Part shown: positions 52,822 to 61,737 of the stretch, piece after piece
Numbering within the stretch: the first letter of the stretch is position 1
Layout of the letters: each line of letters opens with the position of its first letter
NCBI GenBank assembly: GCA_035635555.1
Contig: DASQAT010000044.1
Span: 1-62,810 of the forward strand
Reading direction: 5' to 3'
Source of the DNA: Candidatus Dormiibacterota bacterium
GTDB lineage: Bacteria; Acidobacteriota; Polarisedimenticolia; Gp22-AA2
Length of the DNA stretch: 62,810 nt
Position numbers and translations under genes: made by a program
Notes under the pieces: generated by a model
What the model was told of the DNA's origin: nothing
The model's input: the letters and a program-made list of their open reading frames with translations, nothing else
Database searches by the model: none

Positions 52822-53646
52822 CTAGCCCCAGGTGCTGATGTCGTGAATGAGGCCCATCGAGAGCAGGCGGACGTACAGGTCGGAGAACGCGACCCAGAAG
52901 AGACTCACCCATGCCCACTGCATGTGATGGGCGTTGAGCGCCGACGCGCCCCGCCAGATCCCGTGGCGCACGGGGCCGCCGCGTTCGCAGGAGAAGCAGT
53001 CGAGCCTCCCCCCCACGAGGTGGCGCCAGGAATGGCATCCAAACGTATAGGCCGCCAGGAGCGTCGGGTTCACGAGCAGGACCACGCTTCCCACCCCGAC
53101 TCCGATCCGCCCGTCGCGGAAGAAGGCCTGGTAGGCGTCGACGTACAGGATGAAGATGAACGCGATGGCGAAATAAAGCGCGTAGCGGTGCAGGTTCTGG
53201 ACCACCAGGAGCCCGGTCTCCCCCCGGTAGCGACCACGCCGGACCGGACCGACGGCGCAGCCCGGGGGCGTTCCGAAGAACGAGCGGTAGTACGCCTTGC
53301 GATAATAGTAGCAGGTGGCCCGGAACGCCCCCGGGAAGATGAGGATCAGGAAGGCGGGGGAGGCGGGAAGGAACGACGGCCACCACCCCGGCCACGCGCC
53401 GAACCAGGCATGCATGAGAGGGGCGGAGCCGGGGGCGGCCGGATCGATGAACAGCGGGGGTGAATAGAACGGCGAGATATACGAAGCGTACGAGTAATAC
53501 GACCCCTGGAACGCGGCCCACGTCGCATACACCGCGAAGCCGCCCAGGCCGAGGATCGTCAGGAGCGGTCCGACCCAGAAGCGATCCGTGCGCGCCGTCT
53601 GCGCGAATCCGACGAGGTGACCGCCGGCGCGCGCTGCCTCTGCCAT
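52822..53646 (-). CDS. sdhC: Membrane anchor subunit of succinate dehydrogenase, unusual type
   Basis: 274 residues with five predicted helices: FWVGPLLTILGLGGFAVYATW, PAFLILIFPGAFRATCYYY, HRYALYFAIAFIFILYV, SVVLLVNPTLLAAYTFGCHSW and WVSLFWVAFSDLYVRLL. This single large subunit replaces the usual small SdhC/SdhD. A Tyr/Ser/Pro-rich loop (GSYYSYASYISPFYSPPLF) lies on one face between helices 1 and 2. His residues in NLHRYALYF and GCHSWRH are candidate heme ligands. A Cys pair (CFSCERGG) sits in a loop. ATG 53646 has GGAGGA upstream. Confidence 0.85.
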   Translation of the reverse strand: MAEAARAGGHLVGFAQTARTDRFWVGPLLTILGLGGFAVYATWAAFQGSYYSYASYISPFYSPPLFIDPAAPGSAPLMHAWFGAWPGWWPSFLPASPAFLILIFPGAFRATCYYYRKAYYRSFFGTPPGCAVGPVRRGRYRGETGLLVVQNLHRYALYFAIAFIFILYVDAYQAFFRDGRIGVGVGSVVLLVNPTLLAAYTFGCHSWRHLVGGRLDCFSCERGGPVRHGIWRGASALNAHHMQWAWVSLFWVAFSDLYVRLLSMGLIHDISTWG

Positions 53647-53695
53647 CCATCTCCTCCGTTCAGGTGCCCTGATGTTCGGCGGGGCGGATTCTATA

Positions 53696-54526
53696 TTAGA
53701 AGCGCCCGGATTCGCGCTCGCGGGCGGGCAGGACCTCCAGGCAGGTGGTCCACCACCCCGTGAGGATTGTCTCCACGAATTCCTCGGGGAGTCCTTCCCC
53801 ACGCATGTCGCGCGCCAGTCGTTCGTGGTCGTACACGACCGGGACGAACTCGACGCCCAGGGGACCCGACCGGCCGGTCGCTCCGGTGCGGGCCGCCGTC
53901 AGGAGGGTGTACCAGACGTGCGTCGCCCCGTCGTTGGCCGGCCGTCCCAGAGCGCCGACGTTGATCACCTGCCCACCCCCGGGCAGGGTCCGGCTCCAAT
54001 GCAGCCCGGTGTGCGTGCACAGAATGACGTCCGCCCCGTGATCGCGAAGCAGCTTCTCGAGAAACGGCACGGGGGACGTCGACTGCCACAGAAATTCGTT
54101 CTGGCGGCGGGGCGACCCGTGGCACAGCAGCACTCTGCGACCGCCCATCTCGATCCGGTGGGTGGGCGGGAGCTCCCGGTACCATTCCTTGAACGCGCGC
54201 GGCGTGTTCGCCCGGGTATAGTCGTAGGCGATCTGGGCGAACCGGTTGTCGCGCGGGTCCGTGTACCCGCACTGACAATCGTCTCTGTCATGGCCGACGG
54301 ACTCCTCGTAATTTCCCTGGATCACCGTCACGCCGTGCTCCCGGAGAAGGGCCGGGACCCTCTCCGGATGCGGACCGAATCCTCCCAGATCGCCGAGACA
54401 GAAGAGGACCTCGGCACCGCGGTGACGCGCGTCCTGTATCGCCGCCTCGAGCGCCGGGGAGTTGTTGTAGACGCCCCCGAAAAAGGCCGCCCTGTCCGGG
54501 AACGAGGTCAGGCCGGACTGAGTCAT
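53696..54526 (-). CDS. Metallophosphoesterase-fold protein with altered metal motif I
   Basis: 276 residues of the calcineurin-like YfcE/DUF2437 style. Motif II is LFCLGDLGGFGPHPE, motif III is QGNYEESVGHD (usually GNHD), then LLCHGSPR and CTHTGLHW (usually GHTH). The first motif, normally D-x-H-G-N, reads FFGGVYNNSPALEAA, so both metal ligands of that motif are lost. An extra Cys pair (CQCGY) is present. The protein may bind one metal or act on a special substrate. ATG 54526 overlaps the radical SAM stop as ATGA. Confidence 0.82.
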   Translation of the reverse strand: MTQSGLTSFPDRAAFFGGVYNNSPALEAAIQDARHRGAEVLFCLGDLGGFGPHPERVPALLREHGVTVIQGNYEESVGHDRDDCQCGYTDPRDNRFAQIAYDYTRANTPRAFKEWYRELPPTHRIEMGGRRVLLCHGSPRRQNEFLWQSTSPVPFLEKLLRDHGADVILCTHTGLHWSRTLPGGGQVINVGALGRPANDGATHVWYTLLTAARTGATGRSGPLGVEFVPVVYDHERLARDMRGEGLPEEFVETILTGWWTTCLEVLPARERESGRF

Positions 54527-55416
54527 GTGCGACAGGTGACGCCCGTGAGGTAGCAGGTGTGGCAGGCGCCGTGCGTGAGCGGGAAGGGCCGGATCGCTTC
54601 GCGCAAGCCGGCACCGAGGCGGGCGCCGGGTTCCTCGACCAGGATCGGGCAGACGTAGACTCCACGCGTCGTCACCGCCCTCCCCGTGCTGCATTGCAGG
54701 GCCTCCAGACCCTCGCGTGTCACAGTGTCCGGCGACAGACGCTCCCACATCTCGTAGCCTCGCGCTCTCGCGGCCTCGGCGCCGATCCGCCAGAGCGGCA
54801 GCACCTTGACACGGGGCCGCGCCAGACCCAGAGAACGCAACAGCTCCAGCATCCGCGCCCGGCCCTCACCCCCTCCGACGCCGACGGCCGCCTCGGTGAC
54901 CGTCACGACCGGAAGGAAACGGTGCGCGGCCAGAGTCTGGATCCCCTGGACGGCCCTCCTGAACGTCCCGGAGCCGCGGATCCGGTCGTGATCCTCGGGG
55001 CCCCACCCGTCCAGGCTCACCCTGACGTCGAGCGAGTATTCCGAAGCGTCGGCGATCGCTCGCAGAGCCCGGCAGGTGCTCGCATCGAGAAACAGCCCGT
55101 TGGTCAGCACGTTCGCCGGCCCCTGGCGCAGCGTCGCCTCGAGGATGGGCAGGAGCTCGCGATTCATGAACGGCTCCCCTCCCGTGAGGTAGTACTCGCG
55201 GACGCCGAGCGCTCTGGCATCGTCCAGGTGCCGGCGAGTCTCCTCGACCGTCATCATGCCGTGGCTGTGATTGTCGGGGGCGCAGGAGATGAAGCAATGC
55301 GTGCAGCGCAGGTTGCAGATCGTGCCGGCCACATAGAGCCAGAGCGTGTCCAGGGCGAGCATCGGGGCGTGCGGGTGGGAGGGAACGCCCCCGTCCGGGA
55401 CGGGCGCCCCGTTCAC
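54523..55416 (-). CDS. Radical SAM protein with C-terminal SPASM-like cysteines
   Basis: 297 residues. The cluster motif is C-x3-C-x2-C in TICNLRCTHCFISC, followed by YYLTGGEPFMNRELLP and VRVSLDGWGPEDHDRIRG. The C-terminal 75 residues hold extra cysteines (LQCSTGRAV, GVYVCPIL, ACHTCYLTGVTC) arranged like a SPASM/twitch auxiliary cluster site. Such enzymes often modify peptides or proteins, or make cofactors. GTG 55416 overlaps the preceding stop as GTGA; ATG 55362 is an alternative. No precursor peptide gene is seen beside it. Confidence 0.9.
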   Translation of the reverse strand: MNGAPVPDGGVPSHPHAPMLALDTLWLYVAGTICNLRCTHCFISCAPDNHSHGMMTVEETRRHLDDARALGVREYYLTGGEPFMNRELLPILEATLRQGPANVLTNGLFLDASTCRALRAIADASEYSLDVRVSLDGWGPEDHDRIRGSGTFRRAVQGIQTLAAHRFLPVVTVTEAAVGVGGGEGRARMLELLRSLGLARPRVKVLPLWRIGAEAARARGYEMWERLSPDTVTREGLEALQCSTGRAVTTRGVYVCPILVEEPGARLGAGLREAIRPFPLTHGACHTCYLTGVTCRT

Positions 55417-56738
55417 GCTCGCGTCTCCGGGAGGTGGCCCGAATTCCGCGGCCCGGTCGCCGAAACGCCGGAGCTGCCCGTCCGACGCCTCCCGGGCGAC
55501 GGGACGGCGTCCTGCAGGGGGCGCGCTCCACGGGCAAGGCCCGCGAACACGGCGTCGACCTGCTCCAGGCCGGCGCGCAGCAGGAAGGTCGCATTCCGAC
55601 CGTAGCTCTTGCTGCCGATGATGTAGAAATCCGGCTCGGGATGGGAGAGCAGGTCGGCGGAAGGCGCGGGCTGCGCCAGGCAGTCGTCCCCCTTCCCCAG
55701 AAGTACGGCCGCGAGCTTGATTGGCCCGCAGGTGGCGTAGCACAGGTGGACCTGGAGCTCGGAGTGGATCGACGAGTCCGGTGTAGACCCGACGTTGGCG
55801 ATGATCCGATCGACGATCTTCCGCCGCCGACGTCCTCCTCCCCGCAGAGACACCTCGAGGCGCCCCCGGTCCCGCCCGCCCTTCACGAGGATCGATTCGA
55901 CCACGCTTCCCGGGCACGCCTCGAATCGCGGGTTGCGCCCCGCGGCCAGCCGGCTTGCCTCGGCGCAAAGGGCTCCGCGCGCGGGCAGGAGCTCGCCGGG
56001 AACACCCGCATACAGCGGACGCCGCGTGCTCCTGAAGACCCAGATGACCCGGGTGCGCGGATGCCGCGCGGCGAGCGCCGACAGGGCGACCGCGGATGTG
56101 GCCGCCGAGTGACCGGCTCCCACAAGGAGAGTCGTCCGGCCGGCGAAAAGGGCGGCGACCCGGGGGCTCGCTAAGTTCGGGATTCCGCGATCGATGAACG
56201 ACGCCGCCTGGCTCTCTCCCGGGACGGGAATGCCGCCGTCGCCCAGCGGTCTCATCTGCCCCCACGTGCCGGAGGCATCGATCACGACGTCCGCCGCGTG
56301 GACCTCCTGTCGTCCTCCTCGCTCGGCGAGAATGCGGAACGGCCGGACGGCGCGCGCGTCGTTGCCGGGCAGGTCCTCTTTGAGAGTCGCGTCGCGGCTG
56401 ATGGCCAGAACCCGGGTGCGCTCCCGCACGGCGCCGCGCAGGGGGCGGCTCTTCGCCAGAGGAAGGAGATAGTCCGCCAGGTATTGGCGCCCGGTCGGGG
56501 CGGTCCCGGCGTCCCGGCATGGCCGCACCCCTTCGCCCCTCAAGACCCGCAGCCCCAGGGAGGAGCAGTTCATCTCCCACGGGGAGAACATTCGAACGTG
56601 ACCCCAGGATCGGAGATTCTCCCCGACCCGTCCCACCTCCAGAACAGCGACTTCGTATCCCAGGTGCGCCCCGAGGAGGGCCGTTTCAAGCCCGATCGGC
56701 CCCGCCCCGACGATGACCAGTCGCATGCCCCGCGGCAT
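55413..56738 (-). CDS. FAD/NAD(P)-binding oxidoreductase
   Basis: 441 residues. Two dinucleotide-binding folds: FAD site LVIVGAGPIGLETALLGAHLG at the start and NAD(P) site TLLVGAGHSAATSAVALSAL near the middle. Segments such as SWGHVRMFSPWEMNCSSLG and DFYIIGSKSYGRNATFLL resemble flavin-monooxygenase/pyridine-nucleotide-disulfide oxidoreductase-like proteins. There is no CxxC redox pair near the FAD. It is the first gene of the three-gene coupled operon. ATG 56738 or 56726 can serve as start. Substrate unknown. Confidence 0.85.
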   Translation of the reverse strand: MPRGMRLVIVGAGPIGLETALLGAHLGYEVAVLEVGRVGENLRSWGHVRMFSPWEMNCSSLGLRVLRGEGVRPCRDAGTAPTGRQYLADYLLPLAKSRPLRGAVRERTRVLAISRDATLKEDLPGNDARAVRPFRILAERGGRQEVHAADVVIDASGTWGQMRPLGDGGIPVPGESQAASFIDRGIPNLASPRVAALFAGRTTLLVGAGHSAATSAVALSALAARHPRTRVIWVFRSTRRPLYAGVPGELLPARGALCAEASRLAAGRNPRFEACPGSVVESILVKGGRDRGRLEVSLRGGGRRRRKIVDRIIANVGSTPDSSIHSELQVHLCYATCGPIKLAAVLLGKGDDCLAQPAPSADLLSHPEPDFYIIGSKSYGRNATFLLRAGLEQVDAVFAGLARGARPLQDAVPSPGRRRTGSSGVSATGPRNSGHLPETRA

Positions 56739-56846
56739 GCGCGCGAGTCTAGCACAGGACCCGAGCCCCCCCGGGAGGCCGAGGCCGCCCCGGGCTTGCG
56801 CCGGGAAATCGGAGGCCCCATCTTCTTTGCATGCGGGGCAGGGTGC

Positions 56847-56852
56847 TATACT
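56847..56852 (+). promoter_or_regulatory. Probable -10 box of the rne promoter
   Basis: TATACT lies in the 243-base gap 56739-56981 between the divergent oxidoreductase gene and rne. No good -35 box is seen. A start near 56859 gives a leader of about 120 bases. Long leaders let RNase E control its own mRNA in E. coli; nothing else in the gap was recognised. Confidence 0.4.
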
Positions 56853-56981
56853 GCCCTCCTCGTGGTGGAGCTCCCAGGCCGGCCCCATGGCAGGCACGGT
56901 CGAGCCCGCCGCGAGGCGCTGACCGCGGGACATGACCGGCCAAGGAGGCTGGCCCCGGGGACGGGAGCGCGAGGAGATTCA

Positions 56982-59255
56982 ATGCCAAAATCGATGTTCG
57001 TCAACGTGACCGCGGAAGAGGAAAACCGCGTCGCGATCGTCGAGAACGGCGTCCTCGACGTCTTCGAGATCGAGACCCTCAGCAAAGAACATCTCAAAGG
57101 GAACATTTTCAAGGTCGTCGTGGAAGGGATCAACCCCGCCCTGGAGGCCGCCTTCGTCAACTACGGAGGAGAGCGCGCCGGGTTCCTGCCGCTCGACGAG
57201 GTCAACTTCAAGCTCTATCCGAGCCGCAACGGCGGCCAGGCGGCCGGTAAGGGCCGGGGAGCGAGGATCAGCCGCCATCTCGACAAGGGGATGGAGGTCC
57301 TGGTCCAGGTCATCCGCGACGCCTTCGGCAACAAGCCCCCGACCATGAGCACCTACTATTCCCTGCCGGGACGGTATCTCGTCCTGATGCCGGGGGCCGA
57401 CGCCGCCGGCATCTCCCGGAAGATCGAGAGCGCCGAGCAGCGCGAGCGGCTGCGGAAAATTCTCGATGAGCTGACGGTGCCCTCCGGATTTGGCGTGATC
57501 GTGCGCACTGCGGGCATGGAGACGAGCCCCCGTGAGCTCCAGGCAGACCTCGAATCGCTTCTGGAGCTCTGGAGGACCATCGAGACCGCCGCCGAGCAGG
57601 TGAAGCCTCCCGCGCTGATCTTCCAGGAGCGCGATCTCGTGATCCGCACCATCCGGGACTACTTCACCTCCGACATCGAGGAGGTCCTGATCGACGACGA
57701 ACCCGCCTACGTGCGCGCCCGGAAGTTCTTCGAGGCCCACATGCCCGACAAGGCGGACGTGGTGAAGCTCTATACCGGCGACAAGCCGATCTTCACGAAG
57801 CACAACGTCGAAGACCAGATCGAGCGCATCTACAAGCGTACGGTCCAGCTCAAGTCGGGCGGCTCGATCTCCATCGATCAAACCGAGGCGCTGACCGCGA
57901 TCGACGTGAACTCCGCCCGCTCGATCCGGTCGGCCAGCAGCGAGGACACCGCGACGCGCACCAACCTGGAGGCGGCGGAAGAAATCGCCCGGCAGCTGCG
58001 CCTGCGCGACATCGGCGGCCTCATCGTCATCGATTTCATCGACATGGAGTCGAGCAAGCACATCCGGCAGACGGAGCGCGCGTTCGCCGATGCCATGTCG
58101 CGCGACAAGGCGCGCTACGACGTCACGCGCATCAGCAAGCTCGGCCTGATGGAGGTGTCGCGCCAGCGCATCCGTTCCACCAAGGCCTCTTCATCGTTCA
58201 TGGAGTGCCCGACCTGCCAGGGGGACGGCACCGTACGAACTCCCGAGGCCGCGGCGCGCGCCGCCTTCCGCAAGATTCAGGCGCGCGTGGTGAAGGGTGA
58301 CATCTCGGGCGTGAAGGTCTTCCTGCCGCCGGAGGTCGCCCTCCACCTTCTCAACCAGAAGCGGGACGATCTCGCGCGACTCGAGGGACGCTACAGGGTG
58401 TCGATCGAGGTGGCGCCGGAAGCGCGCATGAAGGCCAGCCAGTTCGAGATCGAGGAGGTCCGCCGCGAGGAGCCGGAGGTCCAGCCGATGGTCACCGCCG
58501 ACACGGTGGACAAGGCGCTGGTATCGGGCACGCTGCAACCCCTGCCGCGCCCCCCGGAGACGCAGGAGAGCGCGGCCCCTCCCCAGCCTCCGCGCGAAGC
58601 GGCCGAGGGCCCGTCAAGGCGCAGGCGGCGTCGCCGTCATCGCCAGACGCCGGGCGCCATGAGCGCTCCTCCCCAGGACGCGGCGCAGCGGCCCGAGGGA
58701 GCCATGATGACGGCCCCGCCCGCGCGCGGCGGCGCGCCGCTCCCGCCCGGGGCATCCGACGCGCGCTCCGGAGAGCAGGACGAAGCTCCCGCCTATTCCG
58801 AGGGACCCGATGACGAGGGGAGCCTCCCGACCCCGCCACGCGCGGAAGTCGCGGCCGGCCCGGTGATGCCGCGTTTGGCCGAGCTCCCTGTGACGGACGC
58901 TCTCCAGGGCGCTCCGCATCACAGACGGCGCCGACGCCGACGACATCGCGGACGCGGTGGCCCGGGTACGCGCCCGGCCGGATCACCGCAGGGGGATGCC
59001 CGATCGGCATTCGGGACACAGCGGAGAGGCGTGACGCCGGGTGGCAACGGCTCCGCCGATTCGTCCCGGCGGGAAGAAGCGGCACCTCCGAGGTCCGAGC
59101 CCGCATTGCCGCCCCACTCCCCACGACCGTCCCAGGACATCGACCCGGGGCCGCCCCCGGCCGCGCGTGTCGGGGCGGACGGCGCCGCAGCGGACGCACA
59201 GGCCGAGGCGAAGCCAAAGCGGCGCTGGTGGCGACGCTCGTTCAGCAGAGGCTGA
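56982..59255 (+). CDS. rne: Ribonuclease E/G
   Basis: 757 residues. Endoribonuclease that starts mRNA decay and rRNA processing. The S1 domain lies at about 38-120 (KGNIFKVVVEGINPALEAAFVNYG). The catalytic Mg2+ aspartates are in LTAIDVNSARS (about 306) and IDFIDMES (about 350). The zinc-link CPTCQGDGTV (about 409) is intact, allowing tetramer formation. From about 510 the protein is disordered, with two Arg-rich blocks (SRRRRRRRHRQ; HHRRRRRRRHRGRGG), likely RNA-binding or scaffold regions as in RNase E. ATG 56982 has GAGGAG upstream. Confidence 0.96.
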   Translation: MPKSMFVNVTAEEENRVAIVENGVLDVFEIETLSKEHLKGNIFKVVVEGINPALEAAFVNYGGERAGFLPLDEVNFKLYPSRNGGQAAGKGRGARISRHLDKGMEVLVQVIRDAFGNKPPTMSTYYSLPGRYLVLMPGADAAGISRKIESAEQRERLRKILDELTVPSGFGVIVRTAGMETSPRELQADLESLLELWRTIETAAEQVKPPALIFQERDLVIRTIRDYFTSDIEEVLIDDEPAYVRARKFFEAHMPDKADVVKLYTGDKPIFTKHNVEDQIERIYKRTVQLKSGGSISIDQTEALTAIDVNSARSIRSASSEDTATRTNLEAAEEIARQLRLRDIGGLIVIDFIDMESSKHIRQTERAFADAMSRDKARYDVTRISKLGLMEVSRQRIRSTKASSSFMECPTCQGDGTVRTPEAAARAAFRKIQARVVKGDISGVKVFLPPEVALHLLNQKRDDLARLEGRYRVSIEVAPEARMKASQFEIEEVRREEPEVQPMVTADTVDKALVSGTLQPLPRPPETQESAAPPQPPREAAEGPSRRRRRRRHRQTPGAMSAPPQDAAQRPEGAMMTAPPARGGAPLPPGASDARSGEQDEAPAYSEGPDDEGSLPTPPRAEVAAGPVMPRLAELPVTDALQGAPHHRRRRRRRHRGRGGPGTRPAGSPQGDARSAFGTQRRGVTPGGNGSADSSRREEAAPPRSEPALPPHSPRPSQDIDPGPPPAARVGADGAAADAQAEAKPKRRWWRRSFSRG

Positions 59256-59267
59256 CCGGTACGGCTC

Positions 59268-59846
59268 ATGTCGCTGAAGCTCCTCCACTTCGAGGCCTGC
59301 CCCTTCTGTGAGAAAGTCAGGCTGTCCCTCAGGCATATGAAGCTGCCCTACGAAGCGGAGGTCATCGAACCCGGTGATCGCAGCCGGGTCGAAGAGGTCT
59401 CCGGGCAGAGACTCGTTCCGGTGCTGTGCGACGGAGAGCGCGTCATCCCCGATTCCACCCGCATCCTCCGCTACCTCATAGCGCGCTACGGCGACACGGC
59501 CATTCTTCCGGGCGATCCGGCCGAGCAGGCGCTTGCCTGGATCGTCGAGGACTACGCCGACGAGGTCCTTGGTCCCCTGTTGCGTTCGATCCTGGAGGAC
59601 CGGACCGATTCGGGCGCCCCGCTGCAGGGCGCCGAGCGCCGCGAGCTCGAGCGGCACCTCGAAACGCAGTTTCGGAATCTCGAGCAGCTTTTCTCGCAAC
59701 GCGCCCACGTGTTCGGAAACAGACCCGGGCTGGCCGACATCTCCCTGTATGCCTTCCTCGTCAGCCTGGTCCGATCCGGCCGGAGCGAAATCTCCTCCGG
59801 GTTTCCACACCTGAAATTGTGGTACGGCAGGATGGAGAGTCTGTAG
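59268..59846 (+). CDS. Glutathione S-transferase/glutaredoxin-like protein
   Basis: 192 residues. The N-terminal thioredoxin-fold domain carries FEACPFCEKVRLSLRHMKLPYE with a CPFC pair as in glutaredoxin 2, then GQRLVPVLCDGERVIPDSTRILRYL with the cis-Pro and Ser/Thr that bind glutathione. The C-terminal helical domain is GST-like (FGNRPGLADISLYAFL). It could act on glutathione or another thiol. It lies 12 bases after rne and may be cotranscribed. Confidence 0.88.
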   Translation: MSLKLLHFEACPFCEKVRLSLRHMKLPYEAEVIEPGDRSRVEEVSGQRLVPVLCDGERVIPDSTRILRYLIARYGDTAILPGDPAEQALAWIVEDYADEVLGPLLRSILEDRTDSGAPLQGAERRELERHLETQFRNLEQLFSQRAHVFGNRPGLADISLYAFLVSLVRSGRSEISSGFPHLKLWYGRMESL

Positions 59847-59849
59847 CGA

Positions 59850-60833
59850 TCAGGCGGCGACGAGGACCTGGAAGAACTCCTCGATCGCATCCATGAACTC
59901 CGAGACCGAGACCAGGCTGTTGATCCGCTGGCGCAGGACCCGGCCGTTGGGCAGGCCGTGCGTATACCAGCCGGTGAAGGTGCGGATCTTGTGCAGGGCG
60001 AAGCGCTCCTCTTCGCGCTCGCGCAGAAGCGAGAAGTGGTACAGGATGAGTTCGCGCCGCTCTTCGATCGAAGGCTGCCGGGGCAGGGTTCCCGCCCGCG
60101 CCGCGGCGATTTGTCGGAAGATCCAAGGATTTTTGATCGCCGCCCGACCGATCATAACGCCGTCGCAGCCGGTCGCTGCCCAAAGAGCGAGAGCGTCGGC
60201 GGGCTCCTCCACGTCTCCGTTGCCGCTCACGGGGATCCGGACCGCCTCCTTGAGCCTGCGGATACGCCCCCAGTCGGCCTTGCCGCTGAACATCTGGCGC
60301 GCCGTGCGCGCGTGCAGGGCCACGGCATCCACACCCTCCGATTCGCAAATCCGGCCGAGCTCGAGATAGTTGGATCGGGCGTCGTCGAGTCCCGCGCGGA
60401 ACTTGACGGTGAGCGGTAGAGTGACGCGTCGCCGCACCGTCCGGATGATGTCCCGTGCCAGTCCGAGGTCGCCCATCAGAGCAGCGCCGGCGCACCCCTT
60501 GAGGACCTTGTTGGCGGGACAGCCCATGTTGATGTCGACGATGTCCGCGCCGAGCGCCTGAACGAATTCCGCGGCATCGGCCATACGCTGGGGATCGCTG
60601 CCGTAAATCTGAATGGCCAGAGGGCGCTCCTCCTCGGAAAACTCCATCATGTGGCGCGTCTTCTCGTTCCCCCGGGTCAGCGCCTCCGAGGAGATGAACT
60701 CCATGGTCACCAGGCCGACTCCGCCGATCCGCTTCAGGATGAGGCGGAAATACTGGTCGGTGATCCCGGCCATGGGGGCCAGGATGGTGGGCTCGTCGAG
60801 AACGACATGACCGATGCGCATCATGGGAACCAT
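59850..60833 (-). CDS. dusB: tRNA-dihydrouridine synthase (DusB type)
   Basis: 327 residues. FMN enzyme that reduces uridines in the tRNA D-loop. The TIM barrel opens PTILAPMAGITDQYFRLILK. The catalytic cysteine is in VDINMGCPANKVLKG. FMN-contact segments: LPLTVKFRAGLDD, ALHARTARQMFSG, VSGNGDVEEP and GCDGVMIGRAAIKNPWIF. Three in-frame ATGs (60833, 60824, 60821) are possible starts. It converges on the GST-like gene with a 3-base gap. Confidence 0.95.
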   Translation of the reverse strand: MVPMMRIGHVVLDEPTILAPMAGITDQYFRLILKRIGGVGLVTMEFISSEALTRGNEKTRHMMEFSEEERPLAIQIYGSDPQRMADAAEFVQALGADIVDINMGCPANKVLKGCAGAALMGDLGLARDIIRTVRRRVTLPLTVKFRAGLDDARSNYLELGRICESEGVDAVALHARTARQMFSGKADWGRIRRLKEAVRIPVSGNGDVEEPADALALWAATGCDGVMIGRAAIKNPWIFRQIAAARAGTLPRQPSIEERRELILYHFSLLREREEERFALHKIRTFTGWYTHGLPNGRVLRQRINSLVSVSEFMDAIEEFFQVLVAA

Positions 60834-60864
60834 ATTCTCGCACGGGGCGATGCAGACGCCGCCC

Positions 60865-60907
60865 AAAAAAGTCGAGCGCCCCGTCCCGTCTCCGGGAGGG
60901 GCGCTCG
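60865..60907 (-). terminator. Rho-independent terminator after cysteine-rich gene 1
   Basis: A perfect 10-bp stem (CGAGCGCCCC at 60873-60882 with 60898-60907) followed on the minus strand by a run of six T (60870-60865). It separates the cysteine-rich genes from dusB. Confidence 0.9.
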
Positions 60908-60931
60908 CGGTCTCGTTCGATGACGCCTGGA

Positions 60932-61477
60932 CTAGGGCTGAGGATCCGATGGACTCTGCTGCCCCGGAGGTATGACCTGTTTGCAGAACTTGGCGCAGCC
61001 GGAAGCAAAATCACACAGGGCCGGACTCGGGGCACAGCCGAAAGCCGCCTTGCAGCAATCCTGGCAATTGCCGCGGTTCTTGTTGTCCAGGCACTGCGTC
61101 GGGAAATCAGTGTCCGGACTGATGCTGGAAGCGCTGCTGGCGAGACCGACAACTGCCGCGAGCTGGTCCGCCTTCCCCGAGCTGACGGCACTGTCGGGGT
61201 TCGCGGTCGAGACCCGCAGGCCCAGATCCGCGAGGATTCGGGCGGCCGTCCCTTCAGTCAATCTCGCGTTCGCGTCGTCGATCTTCACCCCGAGCGACTT
61301 GAGGGAATCGACGGCGGCGGTCGGCGTGCTCACCGGCTGGCCGATCGCCTTTGTCACCTTCACGGCAAAATCACCCACCGTGACGGTGGATTTTTGGGCG
61401 CTGCTCGCCGCCGCGAACGCGGCCACGGTCACAACGGCACTGACCGTGAGGACCAGCAAGGACTTCCTCATCATCAT
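60932..61477 (-). CDS. Secreted cysteine-rich protein 1 of a tandem paralogue pair
   Basis: 181 residues. Signal peptide MMMRKSLLVLTVSAVVTV with cleavage likely after ASSAQ. The middle is helical (TVGDFAVKVTKAIGQ; ARLTEGTAARILADLGL; SSGKADQLAAVVG). The C-terminal 55 residues are cysteine-rich: C-x8-C-x2-C-C-x5-C-x6-C-x5-C-x3-C, starting CLDNKNRGNCQDCCKAAFGC and ending CAKFCKQVIPP. The even number of cysteines suggests disulfides or a metal site outside the cytoplasm. No known family is recognised. Strong GAGGGGGGAG ribosome site. It is homologous to the next gene. Confidence 0.8.
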   Translation of the reverse strand: MMMRKSLLVLTVSAVVTVAAFAAASSAQKSTVTVGDFAVKVTKAIGQPVSTPTAAVDSLKSLGVKIDDANARLTEGTAARILADLGLRVSTANPDSAVSSGKADQLAAVVGLASSASSISPDTDFPTQCLDNKNRGNCQDCCKAAFGCAPSPALCDFASGCAKFCKQVIPPGQQSPSDPQP

Positions 61478-61582
61478 GTGGGCTCCCCCCTCAGATGGAT
61501 ACTGAGTCGATGTCAATACTTATGCATCACTCCAGGCACGCCTAACCGTCCATGAATGCAGAATTCGCCAAAAGCGCCCCGA

Positions 61583-61611
61583 AATCTACGGCTAAACAAT
61601 TCTGACGTCAA
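61583..61611 (-). promoter_or_regulatory. Promoter for cysteine-rich gene 1
   Basis: Minus strand TTGACG (61611-61606), 17 bases and TAGATT (61588-61583). The leader is about 100 bases. The rest of the 61478-61737 gap shows nothing I recognise. Confidence 0.5.
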
Positions 61612-61737
61612 GCAGGTTTTTCGGGTTGCCCATTTCGCCAACAGCGCGGTGTGCGGGAGTCCCGTGACTTTATGCAGCAGGGTTATTTTCCCCGACACGG
61701 AGAAAGCGGTCTGTGAATGCGCGCCGCCGGTGGCGTT

